Assembly: GCA_039105265.1 (NCBI GenBank)
Contig: JAPFFF010000036.1
Coordinates: 186,001-250,000, forward strand
DNA: 64,000 nucleotides
Origin: Tritrichomonas musculus
Taxonomy: Eukaryota; Parabasalia; Tritrichomonadida; Tritrichomonadidae
Reading direction: 5' to 3'
The notes under the pieces: generated by a model
Told to the model about the DNA's origin: nothing
What the model saw: only the letters and a program-made list of their open reading frames with translations
Databases searched by the model: none
Part shown: piece after piece, positions 11,201 to 20,856 of the stretch
Layout of the letters: each line of letters begins with the position of its first letter
Position numbering within the stretch: the first letter of the stretch is position 1
Program-made: the position numbers and the translations under genes

Positions 11201-13230
11201 ATAGATCATCTGTTTTCTCCCCTTTGTTTTGCCAGCCAGCATTGATGAAAAATGTCATTCTTCACAGAAGCCAATATCCGATTCAAGCGATAGCAAAATA
11301 TAAAGCAGCAATGCTTCTTATGCTCGATGTAATCTCTCAACAATTATCTTCTGTTTATGAGAATGATGAATTCTGTGAGTCACCTTCATCAATCAATTCA
11401 ATTTTGAGTTTGATTGGTATTTTTTATAACTTTTCTGGAGCAAATGATTTCTATGAAAACTTTTCTGACAAATGTGGAAACAAGTTGCTTGATATTGTTT
11501 TATCACCAAGATGGAGGAACAATAAAGAATTGTTAATGAAAACAGCTGAACTATTTAATGCTTTCAAAATAAAATTTCCAAATCGTATTGTACATTTGAT
11601 TGGATTTATTATGATTTCGAATGCTTCAAATGCAATTAATTGTGTTTCTCAATTATATAAAAAGCTAGATGAGACACAGTGTGAAATCATGGACACAATA
11701 CTTACTGACTACTTTGACAGTATCATTGGTGATAAATCAAAAAAGAAAATAATTGATGCATTAGTTGAAATGATGCCATCTCTCGTTAAAATCAGAAAAT
11801 TGTCATTATTCAAATATCTTGAACATAAACTCAACATGTATTCTAAGCAAGAACAAAAAGATCCTGAAGAACTCAAAAATATTTCAGATGTACTTAATGA
11901 GCTTGCACCAAAAAGAGTGAATTCAATAAGCTTAACAAATGTGATTCGTGAGTCTTCAATTCCGCCGCATATTCATGAAACATCTCCTCATTTTTGGAAT
12001 CTTTTTGGCAAGCACAAAGAAATGATTATTGACATAATTGACAAGGATCCAATGAAGCTAGATTTGTTTTCATTTCTGCTTCGTTTTCCTGAGTTGATAA
12101 GTTTCTCGACACGTTCTTCATACTTCAGAAAGAAGATGAAAAGCCGAATTAAAGATAACCTAGTTTCATATATATATGCTGACAGATCAAATTTACTCGA
12201 AACATCATTTGAATCTTTCAATGGAATAACTAAAGAGAATCTCATGAACAAGTTTCGTATACATTTCAAGGATGAAAAAGGAGATGATCAAGAAGGATTG
12301 ACAAGAGAATGGTTCACTGAACTTGCAAAAGAAATATTCGATCATAATCATGGCCTTTTTGTTTGCTCTGGAAGCAAATTTAGTTACAGGCCAAACAGTC
12401 TTTCTAACATCAATCCGAATCATCTTCAATACTTTAAATTTGCAGGACTATTCGTTGCACGTGCTCTAATCCAAGGAATTTGCATCGATGCACATTTGAC
12501 AACTTCATTTTTGAAGCAAATTCTTCATCGGACACCGAAATTGAATGATTTACAAGACATCGATGAAGACATGTACAACAGTTTGACGTTTATTCAAGGT
12601 TATGATGACGTTGAATCATTAGATCTTACTTTCTCTATAGATGAAGGAGAGTTCGGAGCCACGAAGACGATTCTTTTGAAAGAAAACGGAGACAATATTT
12701 TAGTTACGAATGAAAATAAAAATGAATACATCGGATTACGTCAAAATTACATTTTCAATACAGTCATTAAAGATCAAATAAAAGCATTCACAGATGCCTT
12801 TGATTCATTGATTCCTCATGAAGACATAAAATTGTTCACGCCAGACGAACTTGACTTGCTCATTTGTGGGATACCTGAAATTGACGTTGAAGATTTCAGA
12901 AACAACACAGAATACGAGAATCCATTCGATGCTGAGACTCCCGTTGTAAAGATGTTTTTCAACGTCATTTCAAGGTGGGACAATGAAAAGAAAGCGAAGC
13001 TCCTCCTGTTCATGACTGGATCATCAAGAGTCCCTTCAAATGGATTTAGAGAATTCTGTGAAGTGTGCAAAAAACCGTTGCTAATTGCTTCTGGTGGAGA
13101 TGGGTCAAACCTGGCCCAAGCACACACATGTTTTAACATGCTTTGCCTTCCACAATACGAAAGTGAAGAAGAACTGAATGATAAATTGCTATATGCTATA
13201 TATAATGCAAACGGATATGAAATTTCATAA
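8296..13230 (+). CDS. HECT-type E3 ubiquitin-protein ligase
   Basis: This encodes 1,644 residues. The C-terminal ~340 residues are a HECT domain: the start region has FKDEKGDDQEGLTREWFTEL, the N-lobe contains FKFAGLFVARALIQG, and the C-lobe ends with the catalytic loop AQAHTCFNMLCLP. C1612 is the expected ubiquitin-thioester cysteine. The remaining ~1,300 residues are mostly helical and carry no domain I can name; a solenoid like that of large UPL/HUWE1-type ligases is possible. HECT ligases accept ubiquitin from an E2 and pass it to a substrate lysine. The substrate is unknown. The domain looks complete, with the four-to-six residue tail after the last helix that HECT enzymes need. Confidence 0.93.
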   Translation: MDDSFLLSLTYIFEEHDLIDVIRQLYIDFENDPNEERIKVFITYLPKYLGNDLPANVLSEFISTISVCIKNLPQVFIPLMDNFYNKPKLNSNYSIIFAYILSDLVEMKILPNIQDYNSFISSALKEISPQLQNESQLIILGHEIPIQFKNDLIINLLLCTDLTEQLIYDFFPFLFNKFLFKNFSKFDCLIQKVLNSDAIKILPQTSESKDELYEFLLNKDFDLISKMNKESFSIVKSAILYSKSGCKIESIGLSKETVLPFVACISILTQKYGTNATFSEAKMASLIYKGIQLFQSNGSPLITISIDLILENLYQLWVLKNISTDDMFKILNILSQQLLNGQYLAKKTVIVNTIFELSNKIDCSALRGPIKAFFNQYGEKIALFILQNSSEFFECKELTKNVLNLLVFDATQSPLFCKNVILKSEDICKTIYFFENMCSSDSIPQIFHIKEIESYLASKFNEKYEAKSWNDAVCIANFMKNKKFVEKYKNIQKLQFPDEIKCKIVEYVLNEFESIDDFLSHILSMPFPESENMTIQILFEKMIQNEEMLELYLTFVVFKYDIFDYDIGAFLNYYSKEYENWPEKFIEATLKTFKMVPSDRSLGKSLIRNIDFSIYSLKIPEFGSSIVTKLFKAIDEKPNNHQAFFYLKSISHTFPLLFYNRQQEVFDHVFPALNGFPLLFKENVTEKQKEIIQTSFSAFSFLVSIFKLPVMIDHFVKTISNNISQYTDAQIACFFSALNYICGDLVLNDLVASIYIKCNFFEKVGEVLERKISDDQFGQWYKMNIYLFLGGTYNNLYGHNNNLLIQIEEVSKFDSPLCEFYDKIFNSYLTVFYKYEYRIDGINYFAKQFIHNSEQNRSFWLTSEHTNKKKKTSDIQLPDFIQELEDAQKEGMNKYGNISPITPFTVKMTRYIVTQPFGVYNLFLSNKTVPFYASLYERTLDAFNKCKEMHNYALLHPDEKENFEIECFDRSSVFSPLFCQPALMKNVILHRSQYPIQAIAKYKAAMLLMLDVISQQLSSVYENDEFCESPSSINSILSLIGIFYNFSGANDFYENFSDKCGNKLLDIVLSPRWRNNKELLMKTAELFNAFKIKFPNRIVHLIGFIMISNASNAINCVSQLYKKLDETQCEIMDTILTDYFDSIIGDKSKKKIIDALVEMMPSLVKIRKLSLFKYLEHKLNMYSKQEQKDPEELKNISDVLNELAPKRVNSISLTNVIRESSIPPHIHETSPHFWNLFGKHKEMIIDIIDKDPMKLDLFSFLLRFPELISFSTRSSYFRKKMKSRIKDNLVSYIYADRSNLLETSFESFNGITKENLMNKFRIHFKDEKGDDQEGLTREWFTELAKEIFDHNHGLFVCSGSKFSYRPNSLSNINPNHLQYFKFAGLFVARALIQGICIDAHLTTSFLKQILHRTPKLNDLQDIDEDMYNSLTFIQGYDDVESLDLTFSIDEGEFGATKTILLKENGDNILVTNENKNEYIGLRQNYIFNTVIKDQIKAFTDAFDSLIPHEDIKLFTPDELDLLICGIPEIDVEDFRNNTEYENPFDAETPVVKMFFNVISRWDNEKKAKLLLFMTGSSRVPSNGFREFCEVCKKPLLIASGGDGSNLAQAHTCFNMLCLPQYESEEELNDKLLYAIYNANGYEIS

Positions 13231-13916
13231 TGCAGTAGTAAATTTAATATGGCAGTAATTTATCATTCTATAAGAGATATCTTAATAAATTTTTTGGCAA
13301 TAGAAAAAAAAAAAATTATATAATCGTTTTTATAAATAGTTTATGCATCTGAACTAATAGTCGTTTAAGCCAATGAAATATTAAAAATAATTTGATCATT
13401 TGTTCGTATAAGCTTTTTTATATGTTATTGCTTGAAAAATATCTTTTATATAATTATTTTACAATTAAATAGCAGAAATTTCTACTATTTATCTTTTCTT
13501 TGCTTCAAAAAAGTAAAAATATTGGTGATTTTTGGCCAAGTGAAAACAGTTTTTATTCTAGCCTACTCAAGATAATATCTATATTTATCAGGAATATATT
13601 GCTGCCAAAATTGATAAAACTTCAAAAGAAATCTTTGTTTTTGATAGCAATCAAAATAAATTCAATTTAATGAAAAAATCATTTGTTGAAATCATATTTT
13701 TTCTCTTATCTTCTCTCAAATTTATGAGAAATCATAATTCAATGAGATATCTTAATCCTATCAATATTTGAATGAATTCATTAAAATTATCATCAACTTT
13801 TTCAATGATAAGTTTGTTAATTGCTCACAAAAAAATATTATTTTTTTTAATTCAAAAGAAATAGAAAAAATTGCTGATTTGCTAAAAGATGAGAATCATA
13901 TCATTTTTATTTTACC
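13231..13916 (+). other. Spacer with possible decayed coding remnant
   Basis: The first ~330 bases are plain AT-rich spacer. From about 13,570 to 13,760 one frame reads like protein (NIYIYQEYIAAKIDKTSKEI and on), then stops. A second frame covers 13,768-13,910 (NSKEIEKIADLLKDENHI). No start context and no family match was recognised. It may be the ghost of a host gene upstream of the caspase-like gene, or chance. Confidence 0.3.
13901..13908 (+). promoter_or_regulatory. Initiator-like TCATTTTT box
   Basis: TCATTTTT is followed 8 bases later by the ATG at 13,917, so a start at the A of TCA gives a 14-base leader. This matches the short-leader Inr layout of trichomonads and supports the chosen start of the caspase-like gene. 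Confidence 0.5.
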
Positions 13917-14957
13917 ATGGAAACAAAACAAGTTGTTGATATTAACACCCCACCAACAGAAAACCCAGAATACGGAAAAGGAATTGACACTGTTGCAGAT
14001 AACAACGTCTGCTATGATAAACCAGGAAAATTCCAAAAGCACCCACACTATGAGCATAGAACAACGAAAATGTTGCACAAGAACAATGAATTTTCAGAGA
14101 AGAAATTCCAAAAAGTTCGTCATGTCTCAAATCAAAAGAAACTCAAGCGAGCATTCAAGCGAATTGGCCGTTGCCTTAACCATGAGAGCCGTGACAACAT
14201 GCCAAAGGAAGGATATGACAAAGTTTGCCTAATTTTGATGAACAATTACGAGCATCATAAACACGATGCGAAAATTGGAGCGATGAATGACGGCTACCTA
14301 TTCGGCCTTTATCACCATCGACTCGGCTTCAAAGTTTTCTATCTGATTAACTGCCCCAGAGGAAACTATCCAAAGTATCTGCAATTCTTCTTGTTCCACA
14401 CGACAGAGAATCTGACGGTTTTCTACTCGGGCGAAGACGGAGTTGAAGGCGGCAGCCGCGGAATTGAGTTCAAGAACAAATTGGCCACGAGCGAACAAAT
14501 CGGACGGTTAATCGCACGAGACAGCAACGGCAAGTGCAAAGTCGTCTTCGTTTCGGACTGCGTCACCGGCGGCTCAGTCTTCGACATCAGCCAGGTCAGC
14601 CGCGTCAACAGGAAAGACACGTCGGACATGCTGTCGTTCTCAGTGAACAAGTCAACGGATCCAAGCACGAAAGAGGGGCGACGATCGCACGGAATCTTCA
14701 CTTACTACTTCAGCAAAGTCATCTACGACGATCCTTCAATCTCAGCGCAGAGACTCGTCGAACGATTAAACGGCTTCCTTGGCCGATTCGGCACATCAGT
14801 TTCATGCGACACGACAAGTCCAGCAGTCATGGACGAGGCAATGTACAGCCCCTGCCAGCATCCAGCTGATCCAGCCGCACAAGACCCAATCGATTATGTA
14901 ATGGAAAACGAACCTTCAGATCCAAACTCAGAATCAAATTCAGGAAGCGATTTCTAA
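13917..14957 (+). CDS. Caspase-fold (clan CD, C14-like) protein, probably a non-canonical or inactive homologue
   Basis: This encodes 346 residues with a caspase/metacaspase p20-like core from about residue 100: YDKVCLILMNNY (strand 1), a helix around GAMNDGYLFG, FKVFYLINCPRG, then TENLTVFYSGEDG and KVVFVSDCVTGGSVFDI. C215 sits where the catalytic cysteine lies in D-x-C/DSC motifs. The usual YSGHG is replaced by YSGEDG, so E173 occupies the place of the catalytic histidine. This suggests a pseudo-peptidase or a changed mechanism. The acidic, Ser/Pro/Asn-rich tail is low complexity. The coding region is distinctly richer in GC than its neighbours, as in highly expressed or recently acquired genes. 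No signal peptide. Confidence 0.8.
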   Translation: METKQVVDINTPPTENPEYGKGIDTVADNNVCYDKPGKFQKHPHYEHRTTKMLHKNNEFSEKKFQKVRHVSNQKKLKRAFKRIGRCLNHESRDNMPKEGYDKVCLILMNNYEHHKHDAKIGAMNDGYLFGLYHHRLGFKVFYLINCPRGNYPKYLQFFLFHTTENLTVFYSGEDGVEGGSRGIEFKNKLATSEQIGRLIARDSNGKCKVVFVSDCVTGGSVFDISQVSRVNRKDTSDMLSFSVNKSTDPSTKEGRRSHGIFTYYFSKVIYDDPSISAQRLVERLNGFLGRFGTSVSCDTTSPAVMDEAMYSPCQHPADPAAQDPIDYVMENEPSDPNSESNSGSDF

Positions 14958-15592
14958 TTTTCACATGAACAAACCGTTTCTAACTGACATAATTTATCTT
15001 GTTTTAATTTATCATGAATTTAAATAAAATTTTAAAAATATTCATTTGTAGGTTGTCTGGCCATTTTCATTAAAAGAAACTTTTTTTATCCCTTGAATCG
15101 ATAGCCTTTTATAATTGCATATAATTACATTTCACAATAACAAACAAAGATTGTTATTGGTGGCATTAATTCTTCGGAGGCAATTGGTATTCTATCCAGT
15201 ACTTTGAATTCATAACAGAATTTATATTAGATTCGTATTAATATTATATAAATAATTTGTTTTGACTAATAAATAATCTCATATTTGGAAATATTCGAGT
15301 AATCTAAGTGATTGTCCCAGGGATTTCTAAGCATTCATCACAATTTGTTGCAAATATATTCTAGTTTTATATAGTGCTCATCTTAACTGATTGTAGCCTC
15401 ATAAAACTGGGATTAGCCTGGCACAAGCAAGAGTCAATTAAGCACAGGAAATAAATTTGAAAAAACAAAAAACAAATAAAAAGGTTTCTATTTTATTTCC
15501 AAAAATTCTAATCTATTTTTAAAACAGCTGTATAATGAACATCAATGTAAAATTAGAAAAAAATCTATCTGCTTAAAATGAATTTTATATTA
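14958..15592. other. Intergenic region, nothing recognised
   Basis: This is the spacer between the convergent caspase-like gene and the kinase-LRR gene. I found no coding frame, RNA gene or repeat. Short A/T runs are present, as throughout the host part. Confidence 0.5.
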
Positions 15593-18500
15593 TTATTTGA
15601 AATAAGATATTATATTTTCTTTATCAGCAAGAGGGAATATATAACTACTAATTTGATTTTCTCTATTTTTTATGACTCTAACCAGAATTCCTGATAAAGT
15701 TATTTCTTCAAGATTAACAGCATCATCCAAACAATTTGAGCCAAACTCGATCACTGACTCTGATTCTGACTCCGATTCATTTTTAAACTCAATTTTAATG
15801 CTTTGAAGAGAAGTGCAATTCAAAAATTGATTTTTGCCGATTACAATATTTCTTGCATCAACAAGTGATAAAAGAGAAAGTTTCGAGCATTGGCAGAAAC
15901 AGTTATCTTCGATTATAATGCAAGGTCCACACAAAATGACAATTTCTAATGAAGTTTTCTCGAATTTCTCTCTGATTGCCAATGATGATGAGCAAAACAA
16001 AAAGAAAGTCTTCAATGAAGGACACTGTGAGAAAGTATTTTCATGAATAAAGACAGATTTCTCAGCTTTCAAACAGAACCACACCAAAGATGAACAATTA
16101 TTAAATGCTTCTTTTTGAATATCAATAGAATCGCATCTTAAATCGACGTTTTCTAGAAATTCTCTTTCCTCAAAAGCTTTGCTACTTACCGTTATTTTTG
16201 ACATAGAAACAATCTTTACACTACTGAGAAAATGGCAGTATCGAAAAGTTGTTGGAGTTAGCAAAATGTCTTGTTCAGTTTGAAGAAACAAAAATCTCAA
16301 TGATGAGCAATGCATGAATGGGCTTGAAAAAGTGAAAGATTTTGATTGTAATTCAATATATTTCAAATTATTTGCTCCACAAAAAGTGTCATCTTTCAAT
16401 GCGATTGAAGTTGCTCCAGTGATAACAAAATAACTAAGATTAATGCATCCATTAAAAGCTTCTTTAGAAAAAGAAGCTTTTACAACATTATTAAATAAAA
16501 CTTTTGATAACTTTGTGCAGTTTTTAAAGCAATTGTCATTAATGATCAATTCTTCGCAATCAAGCTCAACAGAAATCAAATTTCTCAATTCAAAAAACCC
16601 GAAATTTTTTACTTCTAATTTTTTAGTTTTAATGGAAACGATCTTAAGGTTTTCACATTTATTAAAACTATACGGACTAATGATTTTTAATGTTGGGAAA
16701 TTAGAAATAATGGATTGAATGTTTTTCATATTTGAAAATGCAAAATTTCCAATGAGAGAAATTCCACTTTGAATGTAAAAATCACCAGAAAAAGAACGCT
16801 GAACAAAAATGATGACTTTCTTTTTAAAAATAACAGCATTCTCTTTAGCTGAAACATTAGAGTTATTTGGATCAACTTCAACAATTTCTAAATTGTTTGC
16901 ATCTTGAAAAATTGTTAATTTAAATTTTTCTAATTTCGCTGGAATTCTGAATTTCGTTATTTTCGAGTTTTCAAAAGGAGAATTTCCAATTCTGCTGATG
17001 TAAGAATCTTTAGGAAATGAAATCGATTCAATCATAGAATTAGCAAATGCATTGTCACCGATTAGTGTGATTTTATATTTTTTGGATTCGTGATTAACGC
17101 ATGATTGAATAAAAACATTACCTTTGGCTGTCGGCGAAGAAGTGATTTCTGCAGTTAAGGCATTTTCATGCAAAATGTAGGAAATTCCATTTTCATCTTG
17201 ATATAAATGATCTTTATTTATCACAGATTTATTCGCGCTAGTCATTTTGGGTCTGGCAGCATTTCCTGAATTATTATGAGTTAATGCATTTGTTGGTATA
17301 TTTGCGCTTGGTTTTTCAGGATTAGTTGATTTGCCATCTTTATTTGCTTGTTTTGATGCTGGAACTTGGAAGGCTTTATTATTCGTGTCTAAATGTTTAA
17401 CAGCTATACTTTGGGGATCTTTATTGTTTGTGCTTGTTTGTTTGGATTCTAGTCTTTGAGGTATATTGTTGTTTGCATTTATATTTGCTTGTTTAGTTGC
17501 TGGATTTTGAGGTACTTTGTTGTTTACATTTGTGTTTGCTTGTTTAGACTCTGGTCTTTGAGGAATATTGTTGTTTGCATTTATATTTGCTTGTTTAGTT
17601 GCTGGATTTTGAGGTACTTTGTTGTTTGCATTTATATTTGCTTGTTTAGTTGCTGGATTTTGAGGTACTTTGTTGTTTACATTTGTGTTTGCTTGTTTGG
17701 ATTCTGGTCTTTGAGGAATAGTATTGTTTGCATTTATATTTGTTTGTTTAAATGTTGGATTTTGAGGTATTTTGTTGTTTATATTCGTATTCTCTTGCTT
17801 AACTGCTGGATTTTGAGGTATTTTGTTGTTTTCATTCGTTTTCGCTTGCTTAGTTGCTGATGGTGTGGATGCTTTATTGTTTGTATTTACTTGTTTAACT
17901 GCTGGACTTTGAGGATCTTTATTGTTTGCTTTTGCTTGTTCATTTGATGGATTTTGAGGTACTTTATTGTTTGCATTTGTTTGTTTGGATGCTGGACTTT
18001 GAGGTACTTTGTTGCTTACCTTCGTATTTACTTGCCTAACATCTGGAGATTTGGACACTTTGTTGTTTATATTAGTTTGCTTAGTTACTGGTGTTTGGGA
18101 TACTTTATTGTTTGTATTTGTTTGTTTAGATGATGGATTTTGAGGCATTTTATTGTTTGCATTCGTATTTGCTTGCTTATTTGCTTGGGGCTGGGATGCT
18201 TTATTGTTTGTATTTACTTGTTTACCTGATGGACTTCGAGGATCTTTATTGTTTGCTTTTGCTTGTTCATTTGATGGATTTTGAGGTATTTTATTGTTTG
18301 CATTTGTTTGTTTAGATGCTGGACTTTGAGGTACTTTGTCGTGTACATTTGTGTTTGCTTGTTTAGTTGCTGGACTTTGAGGTACTTTGTTGTTTGCATT
18401 CGTATTTATATTTGTTTGCTTAGATGTTGGATTTTGAGGTGCCTTGTTGTTTATATTCGTATTTACTTGCTTAACTGCTGGATTTTGAGGCATTTTGTTG

Positions 18501-20200
18501 TTTGCATTCGTATTTGCTTGCTTAGTTGCTTGGGGCTGGGATGCTTTATTGTTTGCATTTATTTTGATAGCTGGACTTTGCTTTATTTTGCCATCAGCAT
18601 CATTTGCCTGTTTAGTTGCAGGATTTACTTTAGCCTTACTATTTTGATCTCCACTCGTTTTATCAATATCAGATATTAACATTGGTTTTCCTTTATGATC
18701 CAAATTATCCTTTCTTCTCGGACTCAATGCAGAGTTTCTTTTTATTCCCGCGTTGCTGCCTGAATTATTAGAGCTTCTGGGACTCAATGCAGAATTCCGT
18801 TTGATTCCAGCATTATTTGTTTGTCTCCTGCCAGATTCAGTTTTTGTTTGATTATCTGGCGAATCTTTTGATTTTGGAGGCGGTTGGTTCAAATTCGGAC
18901 CTCCTAATTCTGCTCTATTATGATTCTCTTTTGGTGCAGATGTTTTTTCATTGGATTTTTTTTGGACGACTTCTTTACTCTTATTTTTTTTATTGTAATT
19001 TAAGATTTTTTTATTCAACATTAGCTTTGCCTCTTCGTGGCCCAGATTAGCTGCCTTATATAGGTAAAAGTTTGCCTCCATTTGTTCTGTTTCTAAAGAC
19101 TCGTTTTCAAGAATCTGTGCAATCCTGAACATCGATCCCGCGTGTCCTTTATCAGCTGCTTGTTTATAGTAGAAAAGAGCATTTTTTTTATCGACCTCGG
19201 TTTCAAAACTGCCTTCTTCAAGTGCTTTTGCGTAGTGGAAGATAGCATCGACATTTCCTTTTAAAGCAGCTTTTTCAAAGAATTGAATTGAATCCTTTTC
19301 GTTGTTTTCATACAGAAACAGTCCAAAAATGAACAATGAATCACCATCGTCTTCATTTTGGTTCACGTAATCGAAGAACAACTCAACTTGAATAATTTCG
19401 ATTTCTTCATTGAAAACATCGAGGAATTCTTTTTGAGTCATAAAACAGCAAATCTCATAAAAAGTTGGTCTTTCAGAAGGTGTTTCTGAATGACACTTTT
19501 CTAGGAAAAGTTGGTTTTGGCGACCGTTTATTTGGGATAAATCAAATTCGAACTGTTTAGGATTGCCTACTATTGTTTGGTATGCAATAATTGAAAAAGA
19601 GTAAACATCCACTTTAAAGTTGTAACTTTTTCTGTTTATAATTTCAGGTGCCATGTATAATGGGGTCCCTGCATACGTTTTCATTAATGTTTTATATGGA
19701 TTTTGTGAAAGACCAAAATCACAGATTATCGGATAATAATCTTCTTTCAGGAGAATGTTGGTCGGCTTTATATCACGATGAACAATGTTTTTCGAATGAA
19801 GGTAATTAAGGCCAAGGGCAATTCCAAACAAGATTATATATTTGTAGGTGCAGCTCCATTCCATTGGAGCACATCCGCGCATTTCTTCTTCAAGCATGTT
19901 ATGGAGTGATCCATTTGGAATGAAATCTGTGATAACTGTCGGATTTGGATTATTGTTAAAACCTTTTAAATTGTAACCGCAAAAGTGTAAAATTGTTGGG
20001 TAATTAACATTCGAAATAATTTTTATCTCTTTTATGAATTGAATTTGGTCTTCTGGATCTTCACAGTTTATTTTAATTATTTTGGCTGCATATTCCTTTT
20101 TTTGTTTCTTTTCTTGAACCAAATAGACCTGACCAAAACCCCCTACTCCAATAGGCTTAATAATTTCATAATTATTAATATCAATTAAATACTGTTGCAT
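15593..20200 (-). CDS. Protein kinase / Sel1 / low-complexity array / BspA-like LRR fusion protein
   Basis: This encodes 1,535 residues in four parts. Residues about 11-265 form a protein kinase with glycine loop GVGGFGQVY, AAKI lysine, HRDIKPTNILL catalytic loop, CDFGLS and APE. All key residues are present, so it is probably active on Ser/Thr. Residues about 290-395 are Sel1 repeats. Residues about 430-960 are a low-complexity region whose main body repeats units like NNKVPQNPATKQAN (separate feature). Residues about 1,015-1,500 are BspA-type LRR_5 repeats with F-x-x-C-x-x-L spacing. TKL-like kinases with Sel1 repeats are common in trichomonads. Joining one to a BspA-like solenoid is unusual. 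The ATG at 20,200 lies after a poly-A stretch (coding sense) with a TCATTCAA box about 25 bases upstream. No signal peptide, so it is presumably cytosolic. Confidence 0.88.
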   Translation of the reverse strand: MQQYLIDINNYEIIKPIGVGGFGQVYLVQEKKQKKEYAAKIIKINCEDPEDQIQFIKEIKIISNVNYPTILHFCGYNLKGFNNNPNPTVITDFIPNGSLHNMLEEEMRGCAPMEWSCTYKYIILFGIALGLNYLHSKNIVHRDIKPTNILLKEDYYPIICDFGLSQNPYKTLMKTYAGTPLYMAPEIINRKSYNFKVDVYSFSIIAYQTIVGNPKQFEFDLSQINGRQNQLFLEKCHSETPSERPTFYEICCFMTQKEFLDVFNEEIEIIQVELFFDYVNQNEDDGDSLFIFGLFLYENNEKDSIQFFEKAALKGNVDAIFHYAKALEEGSFETEVDKKNALFYYKQAADKGHAGSMFRIAQILENESLETEQMEANFYLYKAANLGHEEAKLMLNKKILNYNKKNKSKEVVQKKSNEKTSAPKENHNRAELGGPNLNQPPPKSKDSPDNQTKTESGRRQTNNAGIKRNSALSPRSSNNSGSNAGIKRNSALSPRRKDNLDHKGKPMLISDIDKTSGDQNSKAKVNPATKQANDADGKIKQSPAIKINANNKASQPQATKQANTNANNKMPQNPAVKQVNTNINNKAPQNPTSKQTNINTNANNKVPQSPATKQANTNVHDKVPQSPASKQTNANNKIPQNPSNEQAKANNKDPRSPSGKQVNTNNKASQPQANKQANTNANNKMPQNPSSKQTNTNNKVSQTPVTKQTNINNKVSKSPDVRQVNTKVSNKVPQSPASKQTNANNKVPQNPSNEQAKANNKDPQSPAVKQVNTNNKASTPSATKQAKTNENNKIPQNPAVKQENTNINNKIPQNPTFKQTNINANNTIPQRPESKQANTNVNNKVPQNPATKQANINANNKVPQNPATKQANINANNNIPQRPESKQANTNVNNKVPQNPATKQANINANNNIPQRLESKQTSTNNKDPQSIAVKHLDTNNKAFQVPASKQANKDGKSTNPEKPSANIPTNALTHNNSGNAARPKMTSANKSVINKDHLYQDENGISYILHENALTAEITSSPTAKGNVFIQSCVNHESKKYKITLIGDNAFANSMIESISFPKDSYISRIGNSPFENSKITKFRIPAKLEKFKLTIFQDANNLEIVEVDPNNSNVSAKENAVIFKKKVIIFVQRSFSGDFYIQSGISLIGNFAFSNMKNIQSIISNFPTLKIISPYSFNKCENLKIVSIKTKKLEVKNFGFFELRNLISVELDCEELIINDNCFKNCTKLSKVLFNNVVKASFSKEAFNGCINLSYFVITGATSIALKDDTFCGANNLKYIELQSKSFTFSSPFMHCSSLRFLFLQTEQDILLTPTTFRYCHFLSSVKIVSMSKITVSSKAFEEREFLENVDLRCDSIDIQKEAFNNCSSLVWFCLKAEKSVFIHENTFSQCPSLKTFFLFCSSSLAIREKFEKTSLEIVILCGPCIIIEDNCFCQCSKLSLLSLVDARNIVIGKNQFLNCTSLQSIKIEFKNESESESESVIEFGSNCLDDAVNLEEITLSGILVRVIKNRENQISSYIFPLADKENIISYFK
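17350..18620 (-). repeat. In-frame coding tandem repeat array (K-Q-A-N-x-N-N-K-x-P-Q type)
   Basis: Roughly two dozen or more imperfect units of 14-19 codons lie inside the kinase-LRR gene. Each has an Asn-rich part, N-K-x-P-Q-x-P and K-Q-x-N. At the DNA level the units between about 17,440 and 17,760 are nearly identical, including duplicated two-unit blocks. That implies recent unit duplication with the frame kept. Such an array is likely to vary in length between strains. Confidence 0.85.
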
Positions 20201-20856
20201 ATTCTTTTTTTTTTTTTTTTTTTTTTGAATGAGTACCGTAAAGTTTCATTCAATTTTTCAGTTTTATTTAATATAAATATAAATTTGATAATTTAATATA
20301 TAATTACTTTAATTTGATGAAGTATATAAATACAACAGACTAAATCATAACTCAAATTTCTATTAGATAATTCATAATAAGAAAAAATTCAAAAGGAAAA
20401 AGGAGAAAATGAATTTTATAATCACTAATATATACTTATGAGGAGATAAGTCCTATGCAATTCATTCATCCTTTTTGCATGAAGAATAAAACATTTATTA
20501 TATAATTCATTTCTTATGAGACAGTATAAACATGATTGTTAAATTCTTGTTGAAGAAAAATCACCCACTAATTGCAATCTATGCAAATGTATCTTATTTC
20601 TTGGAAAAATTCTTGGGGCATTAAAGAAAATGGTAGAAAGTAAAGTAAAGGAGATGAATGAAGTGATTATTTTTTTTAATTATTTTTAATATTATTTTAC
20701 TATAAAATTATTTGATTTTTTTTTAAATATTCTTGTTGAAAACTCATGTATTTTTTTTTAAAAAAAAAAGTTTCTTATAATGAAAATTATTAAGAAATTT
20801 TTGTTTATATTTTTATGACAACTTCTTGTCATAAATTTTTTTGTTAAAGATTCAAC
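20201..20856. other. Divergent intergenic region with long T tract
   Basis: This spacer separates the minus-strand kinase-LRR gene from the plus-strand DUF3447 gene. It opens with a run of about 22 T (20,204-20,225) and then carries an initiator-like TCATTCAA box on the minus strand. The rest is very AT-rich, with no frame or RNA gene seen. Both promoters should lie here. Confidence 0.5.

Noticed and set aside
13768-14232. Plus-strand frame overlapping the caspase-like gene start
   Set aside because: It begins at TTG and continues in a different frame through the caspase-like gene, whose codon pattern is clearly the real one.
17456-18679. Hydrophobic plus-strand frames opposite the kinase-LRR repeat array
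   Set aside because: They are the complement of the Asn/Lys-rich repeat and carry no independent start or family; frames opposite low-complexity arrays are often open.
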